Positions 8,762-18,438 of a stretch of 64,000 nt of DNA are shown here, in pieces; position 1 is the stretch's first letter; the number at the start of each line of letters is the position of its first letter. Position numbers and translations under genes: made by a program. Source of the DNA: JAUVPB01 sp965223695 (GTDB lineage: Bacteria; Actinomycetota; Thermoleophilia; Gaiellales; Gaiellaceae); contig CBDCXJ010000035.1 of the NCBI GenBank assembly GCA_965223695.1, positions 65,546-129,545 on the forward strand, in the 5' to 3' direction. The notes below the pieces were generated by a model. It ran no database searches. It was not told the origin of the DNA and saw nothing but the letters and a program-made list of their open reading frames with translations.

Positions 8762-8956
8762 AAACGACCTCCAAACTGATCATCGAGGCCGCCCGAGTCT
8801 AGAAACATAGCTCCACAAAACCGAGGGCACATCACCAACTGAGACCGGAATGCGCACAGCGCTGTTATCGGCTTGTAAGGGCAGCGCGGCGAGCGTGAGC
8901 GAATCTTCAGACAACGCCTGTTTGGACCCTCACAGACGGGGTGGACCCTTCCCCGG

Positions 8957-9829
8957 ATGGGATTCGTAATCGCCGCCGAGCGGCGGACCCAGACCGACGA
9001 GCAGCTTGCTGCCGCGCTCTCCCGGTTTAGCGTGGCCTGCGAGATCGTCCCCAGCGCAGATGTGCCGGAGCGTGTTAGCGCCGGCGACACAGTGCTCGGG
9101 CGTATCGCGCTGCTTCCGAGCCTCGATGGTGTCCAGGGCTGTGTCTGGGATCTCCGCCAACTCGAGCGGCTCTCGGTACGAATCCTGAACCCTGCGAGTG
9201 CGCTCCTGGCGACGCATGACAAGCTGATGACAGCACTCCGCCTCGCACGTTCGGGCATTCACCACCCCAAGACGGCGCACGTCGATCACGACGAGCCCGT
9301 CTCGCCCGAACTTACCCTCCCGGTCGTTGTGAAACCCCGCTTCGGCAGTCGGGGTCACGACGTTGTGCGATGCGATGACAGACTGTCACTGCAGCGAAGT
9401 CTCCAGGCGCTATGCGGCAAGCGCTGGTTCCGTCGCCAGGGCGCACTCGTTCAGGAACTCGTCGGCGCACTCGACGGCAGTGATACCCGCCTGCTCGTCT
9501 GCAATGGCGAGGTCGTCGGCGGCGTTCGTCGCCACGCCGGCGACCACTGGCGCACGGACGCCGGGCCGATGCAGATCAGCCCGGCCGAGCCAACAGGGCA
9601 GGAGCGCCGGATCGCCGTACGCGCGGCCGAGGCGTTTGGCGCTGACCTGGTCGTAGTCGAGCTCCTCGAGACCGATGCCGGCCCGGTCGTGCTCGAGCTG
9701 GATGCGGCGGCCGAGTTCGACGCCGGCTACAGCTTCGATGGTCAGGACGTATTCGACGAGGTTGCGCAACGACTCGTGGACGTCTCGCCGCTCGACAGCG
9801 TCGGCGCCCTGCGCGTCGCTAGCGCCTAA
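8957..9829 (+). CDS. RimK-like ATP-grasp ligase
   Basis: 290 aa. The ATP-grasp fold is indicated by LPVVVKPRFGSRGHDVVR (phosphate and adenine binding) near residue 125, ALVQELVG near 160, and the metal-binding VVLELDAAAEFDAGY near 250, where most family members have a Glu and an Asn in the final motif. RimK/LysX/CofF enzymes form amide bonds between an amino acid and a peptide or cofactor. The acidic-for-Asn change and the lack of a recognisable partner leave the substrate unknown. It stands alone between the IS remnant and a transporter. Confidence 0.8.
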   Translation: MGFVIAAERRTQTDEQLAAALSRFSVACEIVPSADVPERVSAGDTVLGRIALLPSLDGVQGCVWDLRQLERLSVRILNPASALLATHDKLMTALRLARSGIHHPKTAHVDHDEPVSPELTLPVVVKPRFGSRGHDVVRCDDRLSLQRSLQALCGKRWFRRQGALVQELVGALDGSDTRLLVCNGEVVGGVRRHAGDHWRTDAGPMQISPAEPTGQERRIAVRAAEAFGADLVVVELLETDAGPVVLELDAAAEFDAGYSFDGQDVFDEVAQRLVDVSPLDSVGALRVASA

Positions 9830-10030
9830 GCGCGCCCGGGCCTAACACGCCCGGGCTCTACAGCGCCCGCAGCCGCAGCGGCCCCACATGCGCGGTCGCG
9901 ACGCCTCCACACGTAGGCGCGTCCAATCGCGCGCCGAGCTGTGACGGCCGCGCCCCGCGGTCGGGGTATTGAGGCGCCAGCGCCCCCCCTCTGTCATTCT
10001 TCTGGAGGCCCGCCTGCGGGCCGCCCAGTC

Positions 10031-11296
10031 GTGGAAATCGCTGCCGGCATAATCTTCCTCGCGGTCCTGGCCGTCCTCGCGCTCGACTGGGTGCAGCGGA
10101 CGAAGGCCGCCTTGCTCGGCGCGCTCGTGTTCGTATTGATGGGCGCGCTCGACCTCGAGGAGGCGATCGAGGCAATCGACTGGCCGACGCTCGGCCTGCT
10201 CGCCGGGATGATGATCATCGTCGGCATCACCGACAAGACCGGCGTCTTCACCTACATGGCGCTCCGCATCGCCCAGATCTCGCGGGGCAACCCGTTCTGG
10301 CTGATGGCGCTGCTCGCGATCGTCACCGGCGTCTCGTCGGCGTTCCTCGACAACCTGACCGCCATTCTGCTGGTCGTCCCGATCACCCTCGTCATCGCGG
10401 ACCAGTTACGCATCGCCGCGATCCCGCTGGTGCTCACCGAGATCTTCGCGTCGAACATCGGCGGCACTGCGACGCTGATTGGCGACCCGCCGAACATCCT
10501 GATCGGCTCGCATGTCGACGAGATCGACTTCATCGACTTCATCATCAACCTGGCGCCGGTGTCGATGCTCACGCTTGGCGTCGCGATCGGGGTCCTGTGG
10601 TTCATGTTCCGCAAGCAGCTCGTGATCGACCAGACTCGTGTCGACGAGCTGGCGCGCATGGATGCGGCGCGCGACGTGCGGGGCAACAAGTACGTGACCC
10701 GCTCGGTCGTGATCTTGATCGGCACCGTCATCGTCTTCTTCCTCCACTCCTGGATCGGCCTGGAGCCAGCTGTCGTTGCGCTTGGAGGGGCGACCCTGCT
10801 CCTCCTTGTGGCGGCCCCCGACATGGACGAGGCCCTGGGGAAGATCGAGTGGCCGACCATGTTCTTTTTCATCGGCCTCTTCGTGATGGTCGGAGGCCTC
10901 GAGCATCAGGGAATCGTCGGCCGCGTCGCCGATCTGATCGCCGACGCCACCGGCGGCTCCGACGTCGCCGAAGGGCTCGCAATCCTCTGGGGCTCGGCGA
11001 CGGGCTCAGCGCTCGTTGACAACATCCCGTTCACCGCAGCGATGTTGCCGGTGGTAGACGAGCTCAACGCCGCCGACGCGACCTTCAACGATGCCAACTG
11101 GTGGGCGCTCGCCCTCGGTGCCTGCTTCGGCGGTAACGCGACGATCGTTGCCGCAGCTGCCAACGTCGCTGCCACCGGCGTGCTCGACCGGGTGCGCCAG
11201 CCGGTCACGTTCGCCGCGTTCCTTAAAGCGGGCATCCCTGTTACGGTGATCTCGCTCGGGATCTCGACTGTTTACCTCCTGCTCTTCCAGCTCTAA
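10031..11296 (+). CDS. ArsB/NhaD (SLC13-like) ion transporter
   Basis: About 421 aa and ~11 hydrophobic segments. Two repeats carry family motifs: SSAFLDNLTAILLVVPITLV with NIGGTATLIGDPPNILIG in the first half, and SALVDNIPFTAAMLPVVDEL with FGGNATIVAAAANV in the second. These place it in the ion-transporter superfamily of NhaD Na+/H+ antiporters, ArsB and citrate/dicarboxylate permeases; the ion is not determined. GTG at 10031 (VVEIAAGIIFLAVL) puts a membrane helix at the N-terminus. The frame is open back to 9941, but that stretch is Pro/Gly-rich and unlike the family. A CBS gene and a cation antiporter follow. Confidence 0.88.
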   Translation: MEIAAGIIFLAVLAVLALDWVQRTKAALLGALVFVLMGALDLEEAIEAIDWPTLGLLAGMMIIVGITDKTGVFTYMALRIAQISRGNPFWLMALLAIVTGVSSAFLDNLTAILLVVPITLVIADQLRIAAIPLVLTEIFASNIGGTATLIGDPPNILIGSHVDEIDFIDFIINLAPVSMLTLGVAIGVLWFMFRKQLVIDQTRVDELARMDAARDVRGNKYVTRSVVILIGTVIVFFLHSWIGLEPAVVALGGATLLLLVAAPDMDEALGKIEWPTMFFFIGLFVMVGGLEHQGIVGRVADLIADATGGSDVAEGLAILWGSATGSALVDNIPFTAAMLPVVDELNAADATFNDANWWALALGACFGGNATIVAAAANVAATGVLDRVRQPVTFAAFLKAGIPVTVISLGISTVYLLLFQL

Positions 11297-11350
11297 GTGA
11301 CCCCCCGACCTGCCGCGGCCGAGCCGACGAGAAAGCGAAGGAGCTAACCG

Positions 11351-11818
11351 ATGGACGCGATGTTGCGGGAACGGATCCAGGACGCCATCATCGAGGCGTC
11401 GGTTCCGGAGACCGCGACGTACGAGGAGGCGCTCAAGATCCTCCACGACACCGGGCTTCAGGCGATCGCCGTACTCGCCGAGGACGGCTCCGTCTCCGGT
11501 CTCTTCGGCGCCAAGGAGGTGCTCAAGGGCCTCTTCCCCGTCTATCTCGACGAGCTCAAGCACTCGGCTTTCATCTCGGACGATCTGCCTGGGCTCCAGG
11601 CGCACCTGCTCGAGGTCTCGAAGGAGCCTGTTACCGAGTTCATGACCGAGCCTCTCGTGGTCGACACGGATACGAGTGCGATCCACATCGCAGAGCAGCT
11701 CGTGCATTCCGATATCAGGGCGCTCGCGCTGACCGAGAACGGGCAGTTCATCGGCATGCTCGGCGCTCACCGCTTCGCGTGGTGCGTGTACCGCCACCTC
11801 GTGTGGCCCTCCTTCTGA
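11351..11818 (+). CDS. CBS-domain protein
   Basis: 155 aa with two CBS motifs: residues ~15-65 (ATYEEALKILHDTGLQAIAV, GLFGAKEVLKG) and ~92-150 (VTEFMTEPLVVDTDT, AEQLVHSDIRALALTENGQF, GMLGAHRFAW). CBS pairs bind adenine nucleotides and often gate transporters. Its place between two ion transporters suggests it senses energy charge for one of them (inference). GGAG precedes the ATG by about 8 nt. Confidence 0.88.
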   Translation: MDAMLRERIQDAIIEASVPETATYEEALKILHDTGLQAIAVLAEDGSVSGLFGAKEVLKGLFPVYLDELKHSAFISDDLPGLQAHLLEVSKEPVTEFMTEPLVVDTDTSAIHIAEQLVHSDIRALALTENGQFIGMLGAHRFAWCVYRHLVWPSF

Positions 11819-11877
11819 GCGCGCCGGCCTAGCCATCAGGCCGGTGCCGTCGCCCGTGGCCGCGCTGGCTAACGTGC

Positions 11878-13479
11878 GTGAGCGTGGAGCACTTCAGCGC
11901 CGCCGAAGAGATCGTCACGTTCGGCCGCCTGCTTCTGATCGTCGCGGCCGGCTTCTTGATCTCGGTGCTCGCAAACAAGGTGAGCGTCCGCATTCAGATT
12001 CCTGCGCCGGCGCTGCTGCTGTTGACGGCGGCCGTCGCCGCCGAGCTGTTCGATGGTCTCAAGGAGAGCCTCTCGATCGAGTCGGTCGAGCAGATCGCCA
12101 CGATCGCGCTCGTCCTGATCCTCTTCGACGGGGGAATGCACGTCGGCTGGAAGCGCTTCAAAGCCGCTGCGCTTCCGATCCTGCTCGTCGGAATCCTCGG
12201 CACGTTCGCGACGGCCGCGCTCATCGCGTGTGCAGCGCACTACCTGCTCGACCTGAGCTGGATCCTCTCCTGGATCATCGGCGCTGCCCTTGCACCGACC
12301 GACCCGGCCGTGATGTTCTCGGTGCTCGGCAACCGCGAGGTCGGAGGGCGCTCGGGCACGGTGCTAGAAGGCGAGTCGGGCGCCAACGACCCGGTCGCGA
12401 TCGCGCTGATGATCGGTCTCCTGGAGTTCGCGACCAGCGACGAGGGCTCGGTCGTCGCGATCGTCGAGGAGTTCGCCGTCGAGATGTCGGTCGGCGCTGC
12501 GATTGGCATCGCCGGAGGTCTTCTGCTCGCACAGTTCATCCGGCGCGTCTCGTTACCCAACGAGGCGCTCTACTCGCTTCGCACTCTCGCGTGCGCAGGC
12601 GTCATCTACGGCGCCGCGGCCACGGCCCACGGATCCGGCTTCCTGGCGGTCTTTATCGCCGGTGTCCTGATCGGCGACCAGCGCGCGCCCTACAAGGCGC
12701 AGATCAAGCGCTTCCACTCGTCGCTTGCGAGCCTCGCCGAGATCGTTGTCTTCGTCGTGCTCGGCGTGACGATCGAGCTGAGCGATCTCGGCGGGGACAA
12801 GCTCTGGCTCGACGGTTTGATCCTCGCGATCTTGCTCGCGTTCATCATCCGCCCTCTCGTGGTCGGTGGCCTCCTGCTGCCAACCTCACTGCGTCGCGGC
12901 GAGCGCCTCTTCATCATGTGGAGCGGCCTGAAGGGCGCGGTCCCAATCATCCTCGGTGCCTTCGCCCTGCTGGCCGCCGTCGACGGTGCCGACCGCGTCT
13001 ACGCCATCGTCTTCGTCGTCGTCGCCTTCTCGGTCATCTTCCAGGGGAGCACCGTGCCGTTAGCCGCCCGCCGCTTCGGCGTACCGATGGAAGAAGTGGA
13101 GCCGGAGCCATGGGATCTCTCCGTGCGCCTGCAGCGCGAGCCCCGCGACGTCGAGCGCTTCTTCGTCGCGGCCGGCTCCGCGGCCGACGGCCGTCCACTG
13201 CGTGAATTGCCGCTCGCCGGCGAGACGTGGGTGACCATGCTCCTGCGCGATGGGCACCCCGCGCCGGCGTACGGCGCGCAGGTGCTTCAGGCTGGCGACG
13301 AGCTTCTCGTGATCACGGAGGCCGAGGACGTTGCCGCTGTGCGCGGGCTGTTCACGCTTCCGGCGGAGGAGTTCGCCGAGCGTTACGCGTCTCGAGACGA
13401 GGACGAGGACGAGCGCGAGAACGGCAACGAAGCCACGAGCAATCCAGCAGAAAGCGATGAAACACCCGATAGCCAGTAG
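11878..13479 (+). CDS. CPA1-family K+/Na+:H+ antiporter (NhaP2/CvrA type)
   Basis: 533 aa. About 12 membrane segments occupy residues 10-400, including the ion-site region AALAPTDPAVMFSVLG and LEGESGANDPVAIALMIG, typical of CPA1 exchangers. A TrkA_C (RCK_C) domain follows (~430-500: GRPLRELPLAGETWV, VLQAGDELLVITEAEDVAA), which in NhaP2 regulates activity. The tail is very acidic (DEDEDERENG). The start is GTG. Together with the upstream permease and CBS protein it makes a short ion-homeostasis unit. Confidence 0.9.
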   Translation: MSVEHFSAAEEIVTFGRLLLIVAAGFLISVLANKVSVRIQIPAPALLLLTAAVAAELFDGLKESLSIESVEQIATIALVLILFDGGMHVGWKRFKAAALPILLVGILGTFATAALIACAAHYLLDLSWILSWIIGAALAPTDPAVMFSVLGNREVGGRSGTVLEGESGANDPVAIALMIGLLEFATSDEGSVVAIVEEFAVEMSVGAAIGIAGGLLLAQFIRRVSLPNEALYSLRTLACAGVIYGAAATAHGSGFLAVFIAGVLIGDQRAPYKAQIKRFHSSLASLAEIVVFVVLGVTIELSDLGGDKLWLDGLILAILLAFIIRPLVVGGLLLPTSLRRGERLFIMWSGLKGAVPIILGAFALLAAVDGADRVYAIVFVVVAFSVIFQGSTVPLAARRFGVPMEEVEPEPWDLSVRLQREPRDVERFFVAAGSAADGRPLRELPLAGETWVTMLLRDGHPAPAYGAQVLQAGDELLVITEAEDVAAVRGLFTLPAEEFAERYASRDEDEDERENGNEATSNPAESDETPDSQ

Positions 13480-13593
13480 CCGACGCGCGCATCCGAACGA
13501 CCACACTGTTCAAGTTCAAAAAAATCAAACGCGGACGACCGCGCGCAAGTCCGACGCGCGCGGACTCGCTCTAGACCTGCGGGTAACCCGACG

Positions 13594-14808
13594 CTAGTGG
13601 CTGACGGCGGCCGCAGCGAGCTCAGACACCGGACGATCGACGTAGAACCGCTCGAGCTTGAACGGCTCGATCAAGTCGGGCGTCTTTCGCGTCGCGACGA
13701 GCTGGGCTAGCGTCTCGCCGACGATCGGCGCCGCCTTGAAGCCGTACGTTCCCCAACCGCAGTCGACGATGAAGCCCTCGACCTCGCTGACGCCCATGAT
13801 CGGGCTGTAGTCGGGGCTCATGTCGCAGATTCCCGTCCACTGGCGCAGCACCTTGCAGCCAGCGAGCTGGGGGAAGAGCTCGAGCACGTGGCGCGCCGAG
13901 TACTCGAGGAACGGCAGCGTGCCGCGTTTCGTGTAGGTCGAGTAGGGCTCGACCTCGGCGCCGATCAGGAACTCGCCGCGATCGGTCTGCGAGACGTAGA
14001 CATGCATCTGCGAGGAGACGATCACGATGTCGAGGAACGGCTTGACCGGTTCGGTGACGAAGGCCTGCAGGATGCTCGTCCAGATCGGCAGGTCGACGTC
14101 GACCATGTCCGCGAGAAGCGTCGACCAGCCGGCCGTGCAGCTCACGACAGCGTCCGTGGCGATCGAGCCACGGTTGGTGCGGACCCCCGTTACGCGGCCG
14201 CCCTCGGTATCGATGCCAACGACCTCGGTGTTCGGGTGGATCTCGACGCCGAGCCGATCGGCTGCTCGCGCGTAGGCCCAGACCACCGCGTCGTGCCGGA
14301 TGATCCCGCCCGGCTCGTGGTAGAGCGCGCCCAGGATCGGCCAGGTCACGTCGGTCGAGATATCGATCTCGGGGCAGAGCTCTTTCACGCCGTCAGCGTC
14401 GACGACGCGGCTCGCGATACCGAGCAGCTGATTGACCTCGGCACGCTCGGCCGCGGTGATCATCCCGCGGTCGGAGTGGGCGAGGGTCAGGTGCCCGATC
14501 TGCGAGAACATCAGGTTGAAATCGAGCTCCTGCGAGAGCTGCTCGTAGAGCTCGACGCTTCGCTTGTAGAAGCGCGCGCCCTCGGGCGTGCGGTAGTTCG
14601 AGCGGATGATCGTCGTGTTGCGCCCCGACGCGCCCGAGCCGATGTAGCTCCTCTCGAGCACGCAGATGTTCTTCATCCCGTGCTGCTTGGCCAGGTAGTA
14701 GGCGGTCGCGAGGCCGTGAGAGCCGCCGCCGATGACGACGGCGTCGTAGCTGTCCTTGAGCTCGCTTGCTGCGCGCCACATGCGGCGCTTGCGGAAGATG
14801 TCTTTCAC
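13594..14808 (-). CDS. soxB: Sarcosine oxidase-like beta subunit (FAD-dependent oxidoreductase)
   Basis: 404 aa. It starts GTG at 14808 (VKDIFRKRRMW), overlapping soxG by 4 bp; the open frame continues far upstream but only as a shadow of soxG. The dinucleotide-binding motif is DAVVIGGGSHGLATAYYLAK (~residue 22). The flavinylation/substrate region SGRNTTIIRSNYRTPEG and the C-terminal DYSPIMGVSEVEGFIVDCG match SoxB. In heterotetrameric sarcosine oxidase or N-methylglutamate dehydrogenase this subunit oxidises the N-methyl amine. The reading frame is intact, unlike soxA and soxD upstream. Confidence 0.92.
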   Translation of the reverse strand: MKDIFRKRRMWRAASELKDSYDAVVIGGGSHGLATAYYLAKQHGMKNICVLERSYIGSGASGRNTTIIRSNYRTPEGARFYKRSVELYEQLSQELDFNLMFSQIGHLTLAHSDRGMITAAERAEVNQLLGIASRVVDADGVKELCPEIDISTDVTWPILGALYHEPGGIIRHDAVVWAYARAADRLGVEIHPNTEVVGIDTEGGRVTGVRTNRGSIATDAVVSCTAGWSTLLADMVDVDLPIWTSILQAFVTEPVKPFLDIVIVSSQMHVYVSQTDRGEFLIGAEVEPYSTYTKRGTLPFLEYSARHVLELFPQLAGCKVLRQWTGICDMSPDYSPIMGVSEVEGFIVDCGWGTYGFKAAPIVGETLAQLVATRKTPDLIEPFKLERFYVDRPVSELAAAAVSH

Positions 14809-15422
14809 AGGACGGCTCCGGCTGGCAGACCGTCGACGCCGACCGGGCCTCCGTCGAACGGCGCCGCGGCGTCGAGGAGCACCTCGTAGAGGTAGTGCCC
14901 GTATTCCTGGGGGAAGAGGAGCAGGAAGCCGCCCTCGAGCGGAAGCACGTGTCCGTGGATGTGGCTGAGGAGGCCGCTTGCGGGGAAGGTCTCGAGCTCG
15001 GTCAGCCGGCGCAGAAGGTCGCTCGCGCGGGGGCCGACCAGGGCCACCGAGCCGATGCCCGCCGAGACGTCGACGGCCGTGCGCGACGAGCGCTCGAGCG
15101 CGGTGCGCACCGCGCTCGTGTCGCCGGCGCGAGTGACGCAGAGCGCGCGCCCGGGCGTGACCTGGTACCAGAGCACCGTCTGAGTCGGTCGCTCGCCAGC
15201 GCCCCGCACGTCGAGCTTGCCGAGCTGTGGCAGCTCCGCGATGCCGACGGTCTCGAGCGCGGCCGCCTGGTCGGGGAACCAGACCGGCAGCTCCCAGCCG
15301 TCGCGCTTCTCGAAGCGAGCACCGTGCCCGCGTTGCAGCTGCTGCATCGGCGAGCGCGCAAGCGGCGCGTGCCCGCCTTCGGCCCGAGCCGCGTCGACCG
15401 AGAGGAACGGCAGCGTACTCAT
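14805..15422 (-). CDS. soxG: Sarcosine oxidase-like gamma subunit
   Basis: 205 aa, GcvT-like fold of the SoxG family: ELPVWFPDQAAALETVGIAE, then GSVALVGPRASDLLRRL and HGHVLPLEGGFLLLFPQEYG. Its ATG overlaps the soxA stop (ATGA) and its stop overlaps the soxB start, so D-A-G-B are translationally coupled. The gamma subunit assists assembly and the C1-transfer chamber of the heterotetramer. The frame is intact. Confidence 0.88.
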   Translation of the reverse strand: MSTLPFLSVDAARAEGGHAPLARSPMQQLQRGHGARFEKRDGWELPVWFPDQAAALETVGIAELPQLGKLDVRGAGERPTQTVLWYQVTPGRALCVTRAGDTSAVRTALERSSRTAVDVSAGIGSVALVGPRASDLLRRLTELETFPASGLLSHIHGHVLPLEGGFLLLFPQEYGHYLYEVLLDAAAPFDGGPVGVDGLPAGAVL

Positions 15423-18083
15423 GAGCGAAGCAGCTCTCCATCGGGGTCGTAGAAGGGCTTCAGCGTGATCTCGGCCTCGACGTTCGAGCCGTTGATGCGC
15501 ACATCGACGTTTGTGCCCTCGACCGCCTTCTCGGCCGGGACCCAGGCCAGGCCGATCGTTGCGCCGGCCGCCTCGCTGCGCCTCGCGCTGGTCACGCGCC
15601 CGACCGGCTGGCCGTCCTCGACGATCTGCCCGCCTTCTTCGGGCAGCCTGTCGCCCTCGATGCGGAAGCCGACCAGGCGCGTCTCAAGCCCGCGGCCCTT
15701 GACGTGCTCGGCCGACCAGCGGCCGACGAAGTCGTCCTTGTCGAGCTTGAGGATCCAGGGCATCGATGCCTCGAGCAGGTTCGACTCGGAGTCGGTGTCC
15801 TGGCCGACCAGGATGTGGCTCTTCTCGAGCCGAAGGATCCGTTGTGGCTCGAGCCCGAAGGGCGCGATCTCGAAGTCGGCGCCGGCAACCGAGAAAGCTG
15901 TCGAGCATGTGCTCGCCGTGCACGCTCGGGAAGTGGATCTCGTACCCGAGCTCGCCGACGAAGCCGATTCGCAGCAGCAGAGACTCGACGCCCGCGACAC
16001 GCCCTTGCTTGGCGTCGAGGTACTTGAAGCTTTCGGCGTCGATTGGCATCTCGGTCACGCGCTCCATCAGCTCTCGCGCACGCGGGCCCCGCGACGTTGA
16101 TCGCTGCAAGCGCTCCGGTGACGTTGACGACGTCGATCTTGTAGCCCCAGATCGCGTTCCACCACTCGAACCACTCGATGACGGCTTCGGCGCCGGTCGA
16201 TGTGGTCGTGACGTAGTACGTGTCGTCGGTGAGCCGAGCGATCGTGCCGTCGTCCATGATCCGGCCCGCGTCGGAGGTGAGCACGCCGTAGCGGATCCGG
16301 CCGGTCTTCATGTCGCCGAAGCGGTTCGGGTAGATCCGCTCGAGGAAGGTGGCGGCGTCTGCGCCAGAGACGAGGATCTTCCCGAGCGTCGAGACGTCGA
16401 TGATCCCAACCGAGGCGTGTACAGCACGTGCCTCGGCGGCCGCGTCGCCGTAGGCGTAGGGGCGGCGCCACTCGCCGGTCCACATCATTGACGCGCCGAG
16501 CTCCTTGTGGCGGTGGTGCATCGAGGTGCGACGCGCCGGCTCGTGCGGACGGCCCGCGAGCAGCTCGAGGGAGATCGGCGACCACGGAGGCCTGGCCGTT
16601 GTCGTGCCGATGGCGCTCTCGTCGGTCGAGCTCGCCTGCGCGTTGAGGCGTACCGAGTTGAGGTGGCAGAGGCGCCCCTGGCAGGGTCCCATCGTCACGG
16701 TCGTGTACCGCTTCGTGAGCTCGATCGAGTCGTAGCCCTCGCCATGCGCGTAGCGCAGGTCCTTGGTCGTCTGGTCCTCGCAGATGCAGACGAACTCCTT
16801 GCCCCTGGCCTTGCGCCCTCCGAACGCCGGGGGTGGCACTTCGGTCTCGCCGAGCTCGCCGGCCGCGCTCCCGACCGCCCGTAGCCCATCGGGAATCTGC
16901 ACCGGCACGAAGACGCCGCGCTCGGGGTTGTACTCGACGCGGGCACCGGCGTGACTCAGGAGCGCGTGGGCCGGCTGCGGACTGCCGGAGGCGACGACCA
17001 GGTCGCACGCGATCGTCTCGTCGTCGACCGTGATTGCCGTGACGTGGCCCTTCTTGCCGTGCGCGGCGAGCGTCTGAGGCATGTACTCTCGTAGGTCGAC
17101 GGCGGCCGCGACACGCGCCCCCGCGTCCTTGAGCGCCTCGGCCGCCTGAGCGCCGGCGTCGTCGGCGCTGATGATCACGGCGCGCTCGCCGGGCTTGAGC
17201 GACCAGAAGCGCACGAGGCGCGAGACCGCGCCGGGCAGCATCACACCGACGAGGTCGTTCCCAGGGAAGACGAGAGGTTGCTCGACGATGCCTGCGGCGA
17301 CGACAATCTCCTCTGCGCGCATCCGTATCAGCAGATCGCCCTGCTCGATCGGTACGAGGTTTCCCTCGTAGACGCCCATGGCGCGCGCGGGGCACAGCAC
17401 CTCAACCCCGCTCGCCCGCGCCCGCTCGGCCAGCGCACGCGCCGGCTCGAGACCGCTCTCGGTCAGTAGCAGCGCCCCGCCCGGCTCTGGGCCTTCCTCG
17501 ACGAGCGCGACGCGCTTGCCCTGCTCGGCCGCCTCGATCGCCTCGCGCATGCCCTCCGCCCCCGCGCCGATGACGAGCACGTCGACGCGTCGGTGCTCGG
17601 TGTCGAAGCGACCCTCGCGCGTGGCGTGCGGGTCGAGCTTCCCCAGGCCGGCGGCGTTTCGGAGAAGCTTCTCGTAGAGCGGCCACAGCCGCCTCGGGCG
17701 AATGAACGTCTTGTAGTAGAAGCCCGGTGGTGTGAACGGGCCGCCGATCTTGTCGACGATCGAGAGGAAGTCGCGGTCTACCGAGCCGAGCACGTTCTGC
17801 CCTTCGACCGTGGCGCCGGCGCGGATCGGCTCGGCGCAGAGGCGCACGTTGACGCGACCGTCGACCGTCGCCATGCAGTTGGCGCACTGGCCGCTGCAGC
17901 AGACCAGCCCGCGCGGGCGGTGGTACTTGAAGCTGCGCGAGAAGATGCGGCGCCCGCCGGCGTAGAGCGCCGAGGCGAACGTGTCGCCCTCGAAGCCCGA
18001 GACAGGCGAGCCGTCGAAACTGAAGTCGACTGTCTGCCGAGCGGTCGATCCGCTCGCCCGGGCGCGCGCCGGAGCCGGCTCAC
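15419..18083 (-). pseudogene. soxA: Sarcosine oxidase-like alpha subunit, four single-base insertions
   Basis: Joining the frames gives 886 aa. Order: N-terminal 2Fe-2S-like region with FKYHRPRGLVCCSGQCANCM, NAD-binding DVLVIGAGAEGMREAIEAAE, a BFD-like Cys cluster (FVCICEDQTTKDL, GPCQGRLCHLNS), then the GcvT-type C1-transfer half ending PFYDPDGELLRS. The frame jumps near 18057-18062, 18033-18040, 16084-16090 and 15887-15893, each needing one base removed. After those four removals the length is an exact multiple of three, which supports the reading. Start GTG 18083 overlaps the soxD stop. Protein similarity resumes cleanly after each jump, so the cause is either very recent decay or base-calling errors. 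Confidence 0.85.
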
Positions 18084-18354
18084 CACTCGCTCCGGCTCGG
18101 CTTGGGCAGGCGTGTCTCGATCACGCGTGTTGTCGCTCGTGTCACGCTCGGCGAGAAACCACAGCTCGCAGCCGAAGCGGTGGTACCACCACTCGGTTTG
18201 AACGCCTCAGGACGTTTCGCCTGAAGTAGATGTAATGGGAGAGCTCACGCCGCGACGGAGACTCCTTGGGCCGCTCGCGCACCTCACCCGTGGTGGTGAA
18301 CTCCTCGACCGGACGTCGGCTCCCGCAGTTTGGGCAGGGGATCTGGAACGTCAC
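18080..18354 (-). pseudogene. soxD: Sarcosine oxidase-like delta subunit, two single-base insertions
   Basis: The first ~48 codons read MTFQIPCPNCGSRRPVEEF then RPKESPSRRELSHYIYFRRN, the zinc-binding SoxD start. The frame then slips near 18207-18210 and continues as QTEWWYHRFGCELWFLAERD, slipping again near 18125 and ending ETRLPKPSRSEW-stop. Removing both bases restores 90 codons plus stop. SoxD binds zinc through CPNC and the later Cys/His and holds the alpha subunit. Confidence 0.85.
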
Positions 18355-18438
18355 GCGGAGCCGTGCACGTGGGCTGGATGCGTTTCGCGGCGGGAGCGAA
18401 GGCGCGCGGCCTTCGGTGTCGATCTTGGAAACCTACAC

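Larger units (their letters stand above)
8380..8800 (-). mobile_element. Truncated IS3-family insertion sequence
   Basis: It contains a complete orfA (8456-8761), a -1 frameshift site, and only the first ~35 codons of orfB before the similarity stops near 8385. The DDE catalytic domain is missing, so the element cannot transpose by itself. The terminal repeat upstream of orfA cannot be fixed; the non-coding lead probably ends within 8762-8830. The boundaries given are approximate. Confidence 0.7.

Noticed and set aside
13594..15441. 615-residue open frame extending soxB upstream
   Set aside because: The added N-terminal part is the wrong frame of soxG; true start is GTG 14808 with a 4-bp overlap.
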